A stretch of 64,000 nt of DNA from CAYNVQ01 sp964400735 (GCA_964400735.1 CAYNVQ010000001.1:434001-498000), one strand, 5' to 3'; counted from the stretch's first letter, positions 9,293 through 16,605 are shown. The notes: generated by a model not told the origin, from the letters alone. A program made the numbers and translations.

Positions 9293-9313
9293 TAAAACCC
9301 GAAAAGTACGAAA

Positions 9314-9496
9314 ATGATGACGATAGAAGCGATTAAAACAGAGGAAGACTACCAGAAAGCACTATCTCGAATTGATGAATTAATGGATGCAGAACCAAAC
9401 ACTCCAGAAGGAGAAGAATTAGAGCTTTTGGTTACTCTAGTTGAGCAATATGAGGAAGAAAAATATCCAATAAAGGAACCAGAAGAGTCAGTTTGA
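9314..9496 (+). CDS. HigA-like antitoxin N-terminal fragment, no HTH domain
   Basis: The 60 residues (IKTEEDYQKALSRIDELMD, EGEELELLVTLVEQYEEEKYPI) match the N-terminal region of HigA-type antitoxins. In full-length proteins this is followed by DPIEAI and an XRE helix-turn-helix; here it ends EEPESV and stops, so the DNA-binding part is absent. No HigB toxin gene is adjacent. The stop overlaps the TTG start of the next gene (TTGA). It may be a relic, a truncated antitoxin, or half of a new pair with the next gene. Both ATG 9314 and ATG 9317 are possible starts and no strong Shine-Dalgarno is seen. Confidence 0.65.
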   Translation: MMTIEAIKTEEDYQKALSRIDELMDAEPNTPEGEELELLVTLVEQYEEEKYPIKEPEESV

Positions 9497-9741
9497 AAAA
9501 AAGGGGGATCATAAAAGACATAGACAAAAAACTGCGAAACACGGATTGGGCAGAAATTGAAAAACCATATCTTTCCACTAAATACATATCTTTGGCGATC
9601 AAAGCTTTTTATCTTGGGAAAATATCCAAAGGCAAGCTGGCCGAATATATTGGTGAGAATTACAGCGCAATTCCTTCGTTTTTAGATAAGTACGGATACG
9701 ACGAGAACGAGGATTATTCAATTGCGTATCGCACGACCTGA
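9493..9741 (+). CDS. Uncharacterised 82-residue protein, source gene of repeat R5
   Basis: I do not recognise this protein with confidence. It starts at TTG 9493, overlapping the stop of the previous gene. The central part (ISLAIKAFYLGKISKGKLAEYIGENYSAIPSFLDKYGY) resembles the short helix-turn-helix tail often attached to ImmA/IrrE peptidases and UPF0175-like antitoxins. It may therefore be a small DNA-binding antitoxin or a detached tail. Two frameshifted copies lie at 5541 and 8401, so the gene is prone to duplication and decay. AT-rich codon use matches the island around it. Confidence 0.55.
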   Translation: MKKRGIIKDIDKKLRNTDWAEIEKPYLSTKYISLAIKAFYLGKISKGKLAEYIGENYSAIPSFLDKYGYDENEDYSIAYRTT

Positions 9742-9867
9742 AGATGATCTCATAAGCTTTCTTTATCGAGTGATTGATTCTATAAAATTCAGATTATTAT
9801 TGACTTTTATAAATCAAATCGCCATTATTAATATGCGTCTGGGACGAGTCGCTAAGCGTCTTATCGA

Positions 9868-9930
9868 AAGGCCGAAAATGGCCTTACACCCAGTCGCTTC
9901 TTCATGAATTATTCAGGTTAATTCATAGAA
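9868..9930 (+). other. Two hairpins in the intergenic gap 9742-10167
   Basis: AAGGCC-GAAAAT-GGCCTT at 9868-9885 and an ATGAATTA / TAATTCAT stem at about 9903-9925 follow one another. On the minus strand the second contains AACCTGAATAATTCATGAA, which resembles repeat R3. No coding frame here is convincing. The rest of the gap holds the palindrome and terminator listed next, and the promoter of the following module. Confidence 0.5.
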
Positions 9931-9936
9931 TCATCC

Positions 9937-9957
9937 CTAGTGAAATAATTTCACTAG
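9937..9957. repeat. Perfect 10-bp inverted repeat around one base
   Basis: CTAGTGAAAT is followed by one base and then its exact reverse complement ATTTCACTAG. It could be a protein-binding site or an RNA hairpin. It lies between the R5 gene and the XRE module, directly before a terminator-like stem. Confidence 0.7.
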
Positions 9958-9959
9958 CC

Positions 9960-9995
9960 ACCCTTGGGTCACGATCCAAGGGTTCTTCTGTTTTC
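9960..9995 (+). terminator. Rho-independent terminator
   Basis: ACCCTTGG at 9960-9967, an 8-base loop and CCAAGGGT at 9976-9983 form an 8-bp stem. A T-rich run (TTCTTCTGTTTTCT) follows. It would end transcripts coming from the MazEF/HigA-like/R5 unit. Confidence 0.65.
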
Positions 9996-10117
9996 TCAAT
10001 TCCTGAATCCTGTTGTTTTTGATGATAGTAGGAAGATTTTAAGCAACCGTCATGATGATAACTGCATAATCCTTGCAAAAATCTTAGAATGTCCTTAGAA
10101 AAAAAAATTTTTTACTG

Positions 10118-10153
10118 GTTGACAAATTACATTATTAATAGTATATTGTCAAC
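10118..10153 (+). promoter_or_regulatory. Promoter inside a 36-bp operator for the XRE-PIN module
   Basis: TTGACA at 10119-10124 and TATATT at 10142-10147 (17-bp spacer) lie inside a palindrome. GTTGACAA at 10118-10125 is the exact reverse complement of TTGTCAAC at 10146-10153, and much of the interior is also symmetric. AAGGAGG follows 15 bases before the ATG. This layout fits repression by the XRE domain of the first gene product. Confidence 0.75.
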
Positions 10154-10167
10154 TTAAAGGAGGCTAG

Positions 10168-11223
10168 ATGCCAAAAAATAAAGATCTCATAGATTTCGGG
10201 AATAGATTAAAATCGGCAAGGAAAATGGCAGGCTTAAGCATGGAGGACCTCGTTAAAAGAGCAGGGGGAGTAGTATCTAAGCAATCCATTAGTAAATACG
10301 AGAAGGGGATGATGAAGCCTTCAAGTGATGTTTTGATCCGCTTAGCCTCGGTTTTAGGAGTTAAACCAGAATTTTTCTTCCGCCACACTTTAATAGAGCT
10401 CTCCAAGATGCAATTCCGCAAAAGAGCAAAACTCCCAGTCAAAATTATTGAGTCTCTCAAACAGAGAACTATTGACTTTTTAGAGCGTTACATTGAGCTG
10501 GAGAGCGTTTTGGGAATTAAAGGAAAATTCTGCAATCCTTTGAGCAATTTTGCCATTATGAACACCCAAGATGTTGAGAATGCATCCTTGAAACTAAGAA
10601 CAGCTTGGAAATTAGGGCTTGCGCCTATATCAAATTTTCTTGAGCTCCTTGAAGAAAACGGCATAAGGGTCTATGAAGTTCAGAATATCGATGATTTTGA
10701 CGGCCTCTCAGCCCGTGTCGGAGATCTTTATGTCATAGTCATCAATAAAGATTTATCTACAGACCGTATCCGTTTTACTGCAGCTCATGAGTTAGCCCAT
10801 ATTCTTTGTGAATTTCCAAAAGGTTCTCAAAAAGAAAAGCTCTGCCATGCATTCGCAGGAGCTTTCCTGCTGCCAAAGACCATCCTGGAAAGGGAATTGA
10901 TGAAAAAAAGAGAACAAATAACCCTCTGGGAACTTGAGGAGATCAAACAATTTTATGGAATTTCTATACAGGCAATTGTGAAAAGAGCTCATATATTGGG
11001 GATTGTCTCAGATTTTTATTATAGGAATTTCCAGGTAATGTTGAATCGAAAAGGATGGAAGAAAAAAGAACCTGTTGAATATAAGGGTAGGGAAGAGGCG
11101 ATACGTTTTAAACAGCTTCTTCATTATGGCGTGAGTGAAGAGATTATCACCCTCAGCCGTGGAGCGGAGCTGGCCAACATGAACCTCCCTGACTTTATAG
11201 AAAATGTACGGACTGCCGTATGA
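10168..11223 (+). CDS. XRE-family regulator fused to ImmA/IrrE metallopeptidase
   Basis: The 351-residue protein has an N-terminal XRE helix-turn-helix (about residues 12-63, LKSARKMAGLSMEDL, VSKQSISKYEKG) and a COG2856 peptidase domain with HELAH at 207-211, followed by FAGAFLLP, the usual second block of the family. Such proteins act as repressors and as antitoxins or proteolytic switches. It overlaps the next gene by ATGA, so the two are translated together. Together they look like a type II toxin-antitoxin pair with the PIN protein as toxin. The operator over its promoter implies autorepression. Confidence 0.9.
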   Translation: MPKNKDLIDFGNRLKSARKMAGLSMEDLVKRAGGVVSKQSISKYEKGMMKPSSDVLIRLASVLGVKPEFFFRHTLIELSKMQFRKRAKLPVKIIESLKQRTIDFLERYIELESVLGIKGKFCNPLSNFAIMNTQDVENASLKLRTAWKLGLAPISNFLELLEENGIRVYEVQNIDDFDGLSARVGDLYVIVINKDLSTDRIRFTAAHELAHILCEFPKGSQKEKLCHAFAGAFLLPKTILERELMKKREQITLWELEEIKQFYGISIQAIVKRAHILGIVSDFYYRNFQVMLNRKGWKKKEPVEYKGREEAIRFKQLLHYGVSEEIITLSRGAELANMNLPDFIENVRTAV

Positions 11224-11717
11224 TAATTGTTGTCAATGATGCGAGCATTCTAATTGATTTATTGAAGATTGATTTATCTGATGAATTTTTCCATCTTCCT
11301 TTTAAAATGCAAACAACGGATCTGGTAAGTGCAGAGATAAGGGATGAAAACGCAAAACGATTTCAAGAATATGTTGAAAAGAAAATGATTACTATTTGCA
11401 GTTTTTCAGGTGAAGATTGGGAGGAAGTAGTAAAAATCCAAATTGAAAACCCAGCTCTTTCAATGGCAGATTGCTCTTGTTTTTGGCTATGTAAACAATT
11501 ATCTGCAATACTCCTGACAAGTGATGGGAAGCTTAGAAATGCGGCATCTGAAAAAGGAATTCCAGTTCATGGAATATTTTGGGTATTTGACCAGTTGATA
11601 AATCAAGAAGAAATTACACCCCGGAAGGCCGAAACTAAATTAAAAGCTCTCATGGAGATAAATCCATGGTTGCCCAGGGGTGATTGCCTTGAAAGGCTTA
11701 AGAAATGGAAATCATAA
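11220..11717 (+). CDS. PIN-like domain protein, probable RNase toxin
   Basis: The 165-residue protein resembles the PIN/DUF3368 group. It begins IIVVNDASILIDLLK, in which the first acidic residue of the nuclease site sits in NDAS. Further acidic positions occur in SAEIRDEN, MADCSCF and LLTSDGKLR, and it ends with the helical ITPRKAETKLKALME region. PIN toxins cut RNA and are held in check by a partner, here the XRE-ImmA/IrrE protein whose stop codon overlaps this start. The PIN assignment is from motif layout only. Confidence 0.8.
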   Translation: MIIVVNDASILIDLLKIDLSDEFFHLPFKMQTTDLVSAEIRDENAKRFQEYVEKKMITICSFSGEDWEEVVKIQIENPALSMADCSCFWLCKQLSAILLTSDGKLRNAASEKGIPVHGIFWVFDQLINQEEITPRKAETKLKALMEINPWLPRGDCLERLKKWKS

Positions 11718-11732
11718 ATAGGAGGTTACAAA

Positions 11733-11906
11733 ATGGCAAAAAATAAACCTTATGGAGATGGACGTCGAATCGGTTCTGTGAGAGATCGATCTCAGACTCA
11801 CAATCCTAAGACCAACAGATGGGTAAAAAGAGATACTGGAACAGGGAGGTTTAAAAATCAAAAGGCTGATAAAAATCCATTTAAGGGAGTCCGAAAAGAG
11901 AAGTAA
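11733..11906 (+). CDS. Conserved small basic protein, 57 residues
   Basis: GGAGG at 11721-11725 sits eight bases before an ATG that opens 57 codons: MAKNKPYGDGRRIGSVRDRS..., NPKTNRWVKRDT, and a C-terminus ending FKGVRKEK. I recall similar short lysine/arginine-rich proteins (MAK--PYGD..., ...PFKGVRKEK) in many bacteria, often near mobile genes, without known function. The strong Shine-Dalgarno and the sequence pattern support a real gene. It lies 15 bases after the PIN gene and may belong to that unit. It could bind nucleic acid; no domain can be named. Confidence 0.75.
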   Translation: MAKNKPYGDGRRIGSVRDRSQTHNPKTNRWVKRDTGTGRFKNQKADKNPFKGVRKEK

Positions 11907-12045
11907 CTTAAGTCCAATAGCGCCAAAAATTATTTGCATCTTAATTTAATTATTTTTTAAGATAATTGTGTTATAAAAGATTTAAATTGGAAATTAATTC
12001 TCTTTCTCTTTAATAATTATAGAATTAAAGAAGTAGGGCGGTTCA

Positions 12046-12771
12046 ATGAGCATTAAATCAAAAATCGAATGGACAAACGCTTCCTGGAATCCTATTCGTG
12101 GATGTACAAAATTATCTGAAGGATGCAAAAACTGCTATGCACAAACATTTGCCGAAAGATTCAGAGGAGTGCTTGGACATCCCTATGAACAGGGTTTTGA
12201 TTTAAGAATAGTTACAAAAAAAATTGATGAACCACTGAAATGGAAAAAACCAAAAAAAATATTTGTGTGTTCAATGAGTGACTTGTTTCATAAAGAAGTT
12301 CCAATTGAATATATAATAAAAGTGTTTGAAACAATGAATGAAGCAAGTTGGCATACATTTCAAATTTTGACAAAAAGAACTGAAAGATTATTCAAAATTC
12401 ATAAAAAGCTAAATTGGACTTCAAATATTTGGATAGGAACAACCATTGAACTTGAAAAGTATTCATATAGATCATATATTTTATCAAAAATACCTGCTAG
12501 CGTTAGATTTTTAAGCTTGGAACCTCTATTGGGGCCAATCCAAAATTTACCTTTAAACAAAATTGATTGGATCATAGTTGGGGGCGAATCAGGATTGAAA
12601 GCTCGTCCAATGGATTTAGATTGGGCTCTCACAATAAAGGAGATGTGCCAAAAAAATCAAATAACTTTCTTTTTGAAACAGCTTGGGGGAAAAAAGAATA
12701 AGAGGGGAGGGGATCAAGCTTTGCTTGAAGGACAAATTTGGCACCAGTATCCAAAAGGAATATACGATTGA
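12046..12771 (+). CDS. DUF5131 (phage Gp37/Gp68-like) three-Cys protein
   Basis: This 241-residue protein belongs to the Gp37/Gp68 family. It starts SKIEWTNASWNPIRGCTKLSEGCKNCYA, with cysteines at 20, 27 and 30 (C-x6-C-x2-C), a cluster that suggests an Fe-S site related to radical SAM enzymes. Later blocks are FVCSMSDLFH, LTKRTERL, WIGTTIE, FLSLEPLLGPI and WIIVGGESG, all usual for the family. The biochemical reaction is not known. Genes of this type are found beside TcmP genes, as here, so the two probably work together. A TTG start of tcmP overlaps its stop. Codon use is AT-rich like the rest of the island. Confidence 0.88.
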   Translation: MSIKSKIEWTNASWNPIRGCTKLSEGCKNCYAQTFAERFRGVLGHPYEQGFDLRIVTKKIDEPLKWKKPKKIFVCSMSDLFHKEVPIEYIIKVFETMNEASWHTFQILTKRTERLFKIHKKLNWTSNIWIGTTIELEKYSYRSYILSKIPASVRFLSLEPLLGPIQNLPLNKIDWIIVGGESGLKARPMDLDWALTIKEMCQKNQITFFLKQLGGKKNKRGGDQALLEGQIWHQYPKGIYD

Positions 12772-13859
12772 CACCATTAACAACTTTATGGAGATTAGAA
12801 CCTCACACTAAAGGAAAACACCTAGTTCTCAGGAACTATCTCGATGCCTGGCTTCCAATTCTTGGCCGATATAGTGGGCGAATTTTATTCATTGACGGTT
12901 TTGCAGGGCCCGGTAAATATCAAGATGGTGAAGAAGGCTCTCCCTTAATTGCATTGAATGCTTTTTACGAACATCGTGCACGAGATAAAATAAGTGCAGA
13001 GGTTGTCTTCATTTTTATCGAAAAGGATGAGAGAAGAGCGAATTATCTTGAGTCTTTAATTAGTCCACTGAGATCTGGGCTTCCATCAAATTGCAGTATA
13101 GATATAATAAATAAAAAATTTGATGGCATGATTAATGAAATTATGGACTTATTAGATGAACAAGAGAAAAATTTGGCCCCATCTTTTATAATGGTTGATC
13201 CTTTTGGAGTCTCTGAAACTCCTATGGCGATAATTGCCCGTATTTTGAGGAACCCACAAAGTGAAGTGTTTATATCATTTATGTATGATTATATAAATCG
13301 ATTCAGAAGTAATCCAGAATTTGAACCACATTTGAATGAGTTGTTTGGTTGTACTGAGTGGAGAACAGGGATTGATATTAAAGATAGCAATGAACGAAGA
13401 AAATTTTATTACAATTTATACGAAAGGAAGATTCGTGAAGCAGGTGCAAATTTTGTTGTTCATCTTGATCTTTTTGAAGGAAATAGGCTGATTTATTCTA
13501 TATTCTTTGGGACAAAACATATATTAGGTTCCGATCGAATGAAACAAGCCATTTGGAAAGTAGCTCCTTTTGGTGACTTTACTTTTAGGGGCGTCCATTC
13601 TAGTCAATTAACATTGGGATTGGAAGAGCCTGATCTTAATCCATTAAAAGACTTAATCTTAAATCAATTCAGAGGTAAGGGATGGATCGGAATCGAAGAA
13701 ATACAGGAATTTGTGTCATCTGATGCTACTGACTATCATTCTGGTCAGTATAAGAAAGTTCTGAGGGAACTCGAACGAAATGATCGAATAGATGTGAATG
13801 AAAATACTAGAAAAAGAAAGCTGGGCTATCCCTTAGGTACAAAGCTTAAAATATCATAA
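12768..13859 (+). CDS. tcmP: Three-Cys-motif partner protein TcmP
   Basis: The 363-residue protein carries the TcmP pattern: TTLWRLEPHTKGKHLVLRNYLDAW at the N-terminus, ILFIDGFAGPGKY (a Rossmann-like glycine loop as in SAM-dependent enzymes), MVDPFGVSETPM where methyltransferases have their D/N-P-P-Y-like motif, and a C-terminal winged-helix-like segment. TcmP is defined by its pairing with three-Cys proteins such as the gene just upstream. TTG 12768 overlaps the upstream stop (TTGA) and gives the usual N-terminus; TTG 12738 with GAAGG before it is an alternative that adds ten residues. Function is unknown; a nucleic-acid modifying or nuclease role is only a guess. Confidence 0.88.
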   Translation: MTPLTTLWRLEPHTKGKHLVLRNYLDAWLPILGRYSGRILFIDGFAGPGKYQDGEEGSPLIALNAFYEHRARDKISAEVVFIFIEKDERRANYLESLISPLRSGLPSNCSIDIINKKFDGMINEIMDLLDEQEKNLAPSFIMVDPFGVSETPMAIIARILRNPQSEVFISFMYDYINRFRSNPEFEPHLNELFGCTEWRTGIDIKDSNERRKFYYNLYERKIREAGANFVVHLDLFEGNRLIYSIFFGTKHILGSDRMKQAIWKVAPFGDFTFRGVHSSQLTLGLEEPDLNPLKDLILNQFRGKGWIGIEEIQEFVSSDATDYHSGQYKKVLRELERNDRIDVNENTRKRKLGYPLGTKLKIS

Positions 13860-13947
13860 AATAAATATGTTATCCGAATTATATCTCTAAAAATCTATAC
13901 GATATTCTGAGGTTATACGGAATATTATCAATAACAAGAGGGGGTGG

Positions 13948-14688
13948 ATGTTAGATATGAAAAATACAACCAAAATTGAATCTGTAATTGATTTACTGAA
14001 AGAGATTAAAGAACGCAGATTAATTGACTTTTTTTATAGAGGTCATTCCAAATTGGAATGGAATTTAGTTCCAACTTTAGGACGTACTAGAAATCAATAC
14101 ATATACTATCCAAAATGGTTAGATCTTGAAGAAGATCTGCTTGAGAAATTCCAAAAATTCTCAAAGCCTTTTTTAAATAACGAGCCAAAAAATAAATATG
14201 AATGGATTTTAATAGCTCAACATCATGGCTTACCGACTCGCGTTTTAGATTGGACTACCAATCCTTTGAAAGCCTTATTTTTTTCTGTTGAAGATCATTA
14301 CTGTTGTGTTAATGATGCTGCATTATGGGCTTTTAGGCGCAAGGGTTCTTTTTATAGTTTAACGAAATTGCGTGCAATCCACGGAGATAATTTTAATAAC
14401 TTTTTTTCTTACTATCCAGATGACCTTAATCCAAGAATTATTTCACAAGAAAGTAGCTTTACTTTTTTTCCTCTTCCTGAAAAAACAGAAAACATCATTC
14501 CACCACTAAACCATACAGATGCTTATAAAGATCATATAGATGATATTATTAAGTTCGAGATAAAAAAAACAAATAAGCAATCAATCAAAGACGAACTACT
14601 ACAATTAGGAATATCTCACAGATCGTTTTTTCCTGATCTTGATGGATTATCAAAGAGTATTCGTAGAGAATACGGATTCATGTGGTAA
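13948..14688 (+). CDS. FRG domain protein
   Basis: The 246-residue protein has an FRG domain: FFYRGHSKLEWNLVPTLGR near residues 28-47 and WILIAQHHGLPTRVLDWTTNPLKALFFS at about 88-115. FRG proteins occur widely in bacterial defence loci and prophages; their activity is not established. GAGGGGG just upstream supports ATG 13948, with ATG 13957 as an alternative. It lies 88 bases after tcmP on the same strand, so it may be the third gene of that unit. The next genes (parBA) run the other way. Confidence 0.88.
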   Translation: MLDMKNTTKIESVIDLLKEIKERRLIDFFYRGHSKLEWNLVPTLGRTRNQYIYYPKWLDLEEDLLEKFQKFSKPFLNNEPKNKYEWILIAQHHGLPTRVLDWTTNPLKALFFSVEDHYCCVNDAALWAFRRKGSFYSLTKLRAIHGDNFNNFFSYYPDDLNPRIISQESSFTFFPLPEKTENIIPPLNHTDAYKDHIDDIIKFEIKKTNKQSIKDELLQLGISHRSFFPDLDGLSKSIRREYGFMW

Positions 14689-14847
14689 AAATTCCCACAA
14701 CTGCACAAAATATGGGCGGGGAAGATATCCACAGCCTGAGGAAATTCCCATCTTATTTATTATCAGCTATTTAAATTCAGGCCTAATATTGTGTCGCATA
14801 AGATATATTATGTAAACTTTTTTCCATTTTATCAAATATTTTCCATT

Positions 14848-15690
14848 TTATTTCTTTTCATTACTTTTCAGCTTTCGTATAACTTCTTTTAGTATCTCTA
14901 TTATTTCATCTTTTGTTACATCTTCTTTTCTGAATTCTATCCTCAGCCTAAAAGCATCTTTTTGTTTTGGCTTATAATTGTAGATGAAATATTTATGTCT
15001 TTTTTTAGATCCTTTTAAATCTTTTGATAACTCTCTCGTATCTTCTCTACGCAATTCTCTAACTTTTATCATCTCCACCAACTGTTCCATAACTTCAATG
15101 TTTTTTTGTTTAGCAATTTCTATAAGAGTACTTCTGCTTATTATGTTGTATTCTTTACATAAATCTCGTACATTAGCCGGTATTTTGCTTATATTAATAA
15201 TTTCTGTTATAGTCGATCTCGCTTTTCCTATCTTTGCTGCAATCTCTCCATGATTGTATCCATATACCTCAGCAAGCGCTTTTAATCCATCTGCCTCCTC
15301 GAAAACATCGAGATCTTTTCTTTGCAGATTTTCAACTAGCGCTATCTCCATAGCTTCGTTATCTTCTACGCTCATTTCAATGCAAGGCATCTCATTCAAG
15401 CCGGCATTTCTTGAGGCAACATACCTTCTTTCTCCCGCAATTATCTCGTATCTTCCTGCTTTTGGCCTTACCAGTATTGGCTCTAGAACGCCTTTTTGTT
15501 TAATTGACAACGTCAACTCTTGAATATCACCAAGTTCGCTTCTAGCTTGTCTTGGATTTGGATCTATTAAACCTATAGGAATCATCCTCACTCTAGGGCC
15601 CGTGGACCTTGATGTAATAAGTTCTACGAAATGAGTATCGTGCCTCATCTTCATCGAATCTGGCAGACCTGTTTTTCTAGTTTTTTGCAC
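14848..15690 (-). CDS. parB: ParB/Spo0J-family partition protein
   Basis: The 280-residue protein has the ParB N-terminal CTPase fold (IPIGLIDPNPRQAR, GVLEPILVRPKAGRYEIIAGERRYVASRNAG with the GERR box), a central KorB-type helix-turn-helix (YNHGEIAAKIGKARSTITEIINI) and a lysine-rich C-terminus. It loads on parS sites and stimulates ParA. Its length matches chromosomal Spo0J, but it sits in an AT-rich accessory block. It overlaps parA by 14 bases, as usual for parAB operons. A non-standard palindrome upstream of parA is a candidate binding site. Confidence 0.9.
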   Translation of the reverse strand: MQKTRKTGLPDSMKMRHDTHFVELITSRSTGPRVRMIPIGLIDPNPRQARSELGDIQELTLSIKQKGVLEPILVRPKAGRYEIIAGERRYVASRNAGLNEMPCIEMSVEDNEAMEIALVENLQRKDLDVFEEADGLKALAEVYGYNHGEIAAKIGKARSTITEIINISKIPANVRDLCKEYNIISRSTLIEIAKQKNIEVMEQLVEMIKVRELRREDTRELSKDLKGSKKRHKYFIYNYKPKQKDAFRLRIEFRKEDVTKDEIIEILKEVIRKLKSNEKK

Positions 15691-16441
15691 GCTTGATGAT
15701 CTCCTCTGCTAATTTTTTATATTGTTGTGCACCTACTGAATATGGCGCAAATGTAAATATCGATTCTTTGTAAGCCGGGCTTTCTTCCAGCTTTACGCTT
15801 TTCGATACGATCGTTTTAAAAACTTTTCTACCGAAAACCTTTTTAATTTTATTGACCGCGTCTTTTGATATGTTTGTTCTTCTGTCATGCAAAGTGATAA
15901 CAACTCCTATTATCTCAAGCCCAGAATTTGTGAATCTCTTCACCTTGTCTATTGTCTCCAAAAGATCATCTGTTCCCTCTAAAGACAGATAGGAAGCCTG
16001 TATAGGAATCAATATTTTATCTGAAGCGACAAGCGAATTTAGCGTGATCAAACCGAGCGTCGGCGGCGTATCGATTATAATGAAATCATATTTCTTCCTC
16101 ACTGGTTCTAAAATATCTTTAAGCCTGTAATGCCCGTCTATTTGTCCTATTAAAGCCGGCTCGAGTTTAGCCATTGATATTTTTGAAATGGCAACTTCGA
16201 GGCCAGGAATTGTCGATTTCACGATGACATTTTCGATGCTTTCTTCATTTTTTACCAATACATCATATAGAGACTTTACATACAAAGCAGGATCGATCAC
16301 ACAAGATATTGTGCTATGGGCTTGAGGGTCCGTATCGACCAAAAGGGTGTTTTGTCCTATCAAGGCTAAAGCTGCTGATAAGTTTATCGCTGTAGTCGTC
16401 TTCCCTACTCCTCCCTTTTGATTGGTTACGGCAATGATCAA
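15677..16441 (-). CDS. parA: ParA/Soj-family ATPase
   Basis: The 254-residue protein starts directly with the deviant Walker A box (TNQKGGVGKTTTAINLSAAL), followed by VDTDPQAH and the Walker B region FIIIDTPPTLG. It lacks the N-terminal helix-turn-helix of plasmid type Ia ParA, so it is of the Soj or short type Ib kind. The start is TTG 16441 with GGAG nine bases upstream. With ParB it should segregate or position DNA carrying parS. Whether it serves the host chromosome or a former plasmid or integrative element is open. Confidence 0.93.
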   Translation of the reverse strand: MIIAVTNQKGGVGKTTTAINLSAALALIGQNTLLVDTDPQAHSTISCVIDPALYVKSLYDVLVKNEESIENVIVKSTIPGLEVAISKISMAKLEPALIGQIDGHYRLKDILEPVRKKYDFIIIDTPPTLGLITLNSLVASDKILIPIQASYLSLEGTDDLLETIDKVKRFTNSGLEIIGVVITLHDRRTNISKDAVNKIKKVFGRKVFKTIVSKSVKLEESPAYKESIFTFAPYSVGAQQYKKLAEEIIKRAKN

Positions 16442-16470
16442 TCTCTCACTCCAAATCTCTCGCTTTTTGT

Positions 16471-16499
16471 AAGATATAGGAAAAGAAATAAAATGGCAA
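16471..16499 (-). promoter_or_regulatory. Promoter of parAB
   Basis: On the minus strand, TTGCCA (16499-16494) and TATCTT (16476-16471) are 17 bp apart and lie about 30 bases before the parA TTG. The match to the sigma-70 consensus is fair. Confidence 0.45.
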
Positions 16500-16515
16500 G
16501 GAAAATCTGCTTAAA

Positions 16516-16531
16516 TGTCGGCATGCCGACA
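16516..16531. promoter_or_regulatory. 16-bp perfect palindrome, candidate parS or parAB operator
   Basis: TGTCGGCATGCCGACA is a perfect palindrome 75 bases upstream of parA. It has the length and outer TGT...ACA of the usual parS site (TGTTNCACGTGNAACA), but a different core. GC-rich symmetric sequence stands out in this AT-rich gap. A binding site for this ParB or for a repressor of parAB is likely; which one is not visible. Confidence 0.6.
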
Positions 16532-16605
16532 ATTTTCCTTAACTATTTGATAATAAATAAAATATATAATAAAAATAAAGAAAAATCGATTAAATGGCGC
16601 TATGA

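Noticed and set aside
9722..9907. Open frame of 61 codons after the R5 gene
   Set aside because: It overlaps the R5 gene end and the hairpin string, lacks a ribosome site and resembles nothing.
9868..9983. Hairpin cluster as a tRNA or integron attC site
   Set aside because: No cloverleaf, anticodon arm or CCA-ready acceptor stem, and no attC core sites were found.
12738..12767. Longer N-terminus of TcmP from TTG 12738
   Set aside because: The ten extra residues lie within the end of the upstream gene and before the usual family start; kept only as an alternative.
14689..14847. ATATCCACAG near parB as a DnaA box and possible origin
   Set aside because: A single imperfect match with no cluster, no dnaA/dnaN gene and no AT-rich unwinding pattern; parAB alone does not mark an origin.
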